A stretch of DNA of 7,067 nt, taken from Clostridia bacterium (GTDB lineage: Bacteria > Bacillota > Clostridia > Christensenellales > Aristaeellaceae). Below, piece after piece: positions 5,868 to 7,067 of this stretch; positions within the stretch are counted from its first letter, which is position 1; each line of letters starts with the position of its first letter. Made by a program: the position numbers and the translations under genes. The stretch lies in NCBI GenBank assembly GCA_900754755.1, contig CAAEEC010000077.1, positions 1 through 7,067 on the forward strand, written 5' to 3'. The notes beneath the pieces are model-generated. The model was given only the letters and a program-made list of their open reading frames with translations. It did no database searches and was not told the DNA's origin.

Positions 5868-7033
5868 TACAATATGCCTGTCTGCCGACGGCGCGCATGG
5901 AGATGTTTTATTCCGCCATGCGCTATCCCGATTTGGCGGTGTTGGATTTTTCGATGAATGGGCACGCGCTGTATAATTATGGCAGCCTGCCCTGGTTGAG
6001 CGAACAGGTCGTTTCGCGCCAGTCGTACAGCACCCACATGACGGAGCTGGACATTGCTCTGGGCGATACGGGCCGCCTGCGGCGAGCGGCCGAAGAGCTG
6101 CGGGAAAAGGGGTTCCGGCAGGCGTTCCTCATGCCTTCATCCGTGGCCAGCGTATTGGGGCTGGATCTCAAAGCGCTGTGCGAGGAACTTTCCGGGCCGA
6201 ATTTTACGCTCTTTACAGCGCCCGCCCGCATGGACGCGGATTTTTTTGCCGGCAGCGAGCAGCTTTCGCTCGCGCTCGCGCGCCAGTTTGCCCGGCCGGA
6301 GGAGAAAGCTGGAAAAAGTGGGTTCTGCCTGCTGGGCGGCTTTTTTTCCAGCGCTTCCGGGCATGACAACGCCTACATCACGGAGGCGATTGAGGGCGCG
6401 CTGGGCATTCCGCTCGCCTTTGACAACCTCAATCCCCGCTCCATTCTCGACTGGCGGCGCGCCGCCACGGCGCAGGTCAACGTCGTTACCTCGCAAAGCG
6501 CGCTTAAGGCCGCGCGGTTTTTGCAAGAACGGTTTGGCGTGCCGTATTTTGAATGGTTTCCTTTGGGCAAGGCGGCGCAGGACGCCGCGCTGCAGGGCCT
6601 CTCTGCGCTCCTTAAAAAGGAGTATGTGCTGCGGACGGACGCGGTTTACGATGCGGTGGCTTTGCAGGCCAGGAATGTGATTGCTTTTGCCGGTAAGCCG
6701 CTTGCCTGCTATGGCGATATCGACCGCATCCGGCTGATGCAAGCGCTCTTTCGCGAGCTGGGCGTGCAGGCGGAGTACATCTGCTCGCACAAAAACGCGG
6801 CGGGCCTGCCTGTATCTTCGATAGACGAGTGCATCGCGCGCTTCCAGGCGGAAGAAACGGTGCTTCTTTCTTACGACAGCGTATGTGAGCATGTCCCACA
6901 CTCGGTGGCCATCGACCGCACTGGGCTAGAATATGCGTTGCTCACACCGCTGCGCCGTATGCGCACTGGCGTGGAAGGCGCGTACCGCGTGTTGGAAAAA
7001 CTGGTGGATGTGTTGCTTCGCATGATGCAATGA
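5858..7033 (+). CDS. Nitrogenase component-1-like subunit lacking most cluster cysteines (NifK/BchB-like)
   Basis: This 391-residue protein belongs to the same superfamily as its neighbour and is its likely partner in an (AB)2 complex served by the NifH-like protein. ACLPTARM (C8) lines up with NifK ACQPLGAV. SMNGHALYNYG has H36 where NifK has Cys95 and BchB has its Asp36 ligand. MTELDIALGD (61-70) matches the 'TEDAAVFGG' region. MPSSVASVLGLDL (92-104) matches NifK STTCMAEVIGDDL, but with Ser for Cys. Later parts are well kept: GVPYFEWFPLG resembles the VPY-PIG loop, CYGDIDRIRLMQALFRELGVQAEYI is the third Rossmann domain, and TGVEGAYRVLEKLVDVLL resembles the NifK C-terminal helix GYEGAMNLLTTLVN. 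It is about 130 residues shorter than typical NifK. Other cysteines (C108 and several in the C-terminal half) have no assigned role. Substrate unknown. Confidence 0.8.
   Translation: MPLIQYACLPTARMEMFYSAMRYPDLAVLDFSMNGHALYNYGSLPWLSEQVVSRQSYSTHMTELDIALGDTGRLRRAAEELREKGFRQAFLMPSSVASVLGLDLKALCEELSGPNFTLFTAPARMDADFFAGSEQLSLALARQFARPEEKAGKSGFCLLGGFFSSASGHDNAYITEAIEGALGIPLAFDNLNPRSILDWRRAATAQVNVVTSQSALKAARFLQERFGVPYFEWFPLGKAAQDAALQGLSALLKKEYVLRTDAVYDAVALQARNVIAFAGKPLACYGDIDRIRLMQALFRELGVQAEYICSHKNAAGLPVSSIDECIARFQAEETVLLSYDSVCEHVPHSVAIDRTGLEYALLTPLRRMRTGVEGAYRVLEKLVDVLLRMMQ
6308..6352. repeat. Intragenic 10-bp inverted repeat with a T7 tract
   Basis: GCTGGAAAAA (6308-6317) and TTTTTCCAGC (6343-6352) are exact reverse complements 25 bases apart. 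The right arm sits in a run of seven T (6341-6347). The codons are GGC TTT TTT TCC AGC (GFFSS). The repeat is likely a by-product of coding, but the T7 run is the longest homopolymer seen in the coding part of the reductase genes and could be prone to slippage. Confidence 0.4.
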
Positions 7034-7038
7034 GTTTT

Positions 7039-7062
7039 GGCGCAGGGCCTTGCGCCGGTTTT
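7039..7062 (+). terminator. Probable rho-independent terminator of the operon
   Basis: GGCGCA (7039-7044) pairs perfectly with TGCGCC (7051-7056) around GGGCCT; a further G-U pair can shorten the loop. GG and then TTTT (7059-7062) follow, and TTTT also lies just before the stem. It starts five bases after the TGA of the last gene. The T-run is short and interrupted by GG, and the window ends at 7067, where CCGG-TTTTG-CCGG may begin a longer structure. Termination is therefore likely but not certain. Confidence 0.5.
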
Positions 7063-7067
7063 GCCGG

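Noticed and set aside
4112..7033. True molybdenum nitrogenase (nifHDK)
   Set aside because: Chains are too short, cofactor ligands and half of the P-cluster cysteines are not found, and no assembly genes are present.
4848..7033. Dark protochlorophyllide or chlorophyllide reductase (BchLNB, BchXYZ)
   Set aside because: There are no other bacteriochlorophyll genes, the chains are diverged and short, and the neighbours are an importer. The resemblance is in cluster layout only.
1..7067. CRISPR array, tRNA, rRNA, insertion sequence or phage attachment site
   Set aside because: No direct repeat arrays, tRNA-like cloverleaf, transposase or terminal repeats were seen; the window is a continuous operon.

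Overview
The window is a single, tightly packed, plus-strand operon of seven genes. It is preceded by an AT-rich leader of about 200 bases carrying a promoter, and followed by a hairpin at the right edge. The coding DNA is GC-rich with G/C-rich third positions. The first and fifth genes have perfect AAGGAGG ribosome sites, and the solute-binding protein looks like a Gram-positive lipoprotein. This suits a GC-rich anaerobic member of the Bacillota (Clostridia-like). That placement is an inference from style and gene content; no rRNA or taxonomic marker is present.

Layout: (1) leader 1-205 with a TTGACA-N18-TAAAAT promoter, a dyad-symmetric candidate operator just downstream, and a short palindrome before the ribosome site; (2) 206-4115, a complete FecBCDE/BtuFCD-type importer made of a binding lipoprotein, two BtuC/FecCD-type permeases and one ATPase, the class that imports ferric siderophores, haem and cobalamin; (3) 4112-7033, a three-gene nitrogenase-like reductase made of a NifH-type [4Fe-4S] ATPase and two diverged, short component-1 (NifD/NifK superfamily) subunits; (4) 7039-7062, a probable terminator.

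Six of the seven genes overlap or nearly abut their neighbours (1, 4, 8 and 10 bp overlaps, a 15 bp gap, and one junction that depends on the chosen start). Transporter and reductase are therefore almost certainly co-transcribed and probably act on the same compound. The reductase does not look like a nitrogen-fixing enzyme. No cofactor-assembly genes are present, both component-1 chains are much shorter than NifD/NifK, and only one chain keeps the three P-cluster-type cysteines. The other has a histidine where NifK has a cysteine and where the BchB subunit of dark protochlorophyllide reductase has its aspartate cluster ligand. This points to a DPOR- or CfbCD-like enzyme with one bridging [4Fe-4S] cluster.

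The most economical model is uptake of a metal chelate or tetrapyrrole-like molecule followed by ATP-driven low-potential reduction in the cytoplasm. The substrate cannot be read from the sequence. This reductase group, coupled to its own importer, is the most interesting content of the window.
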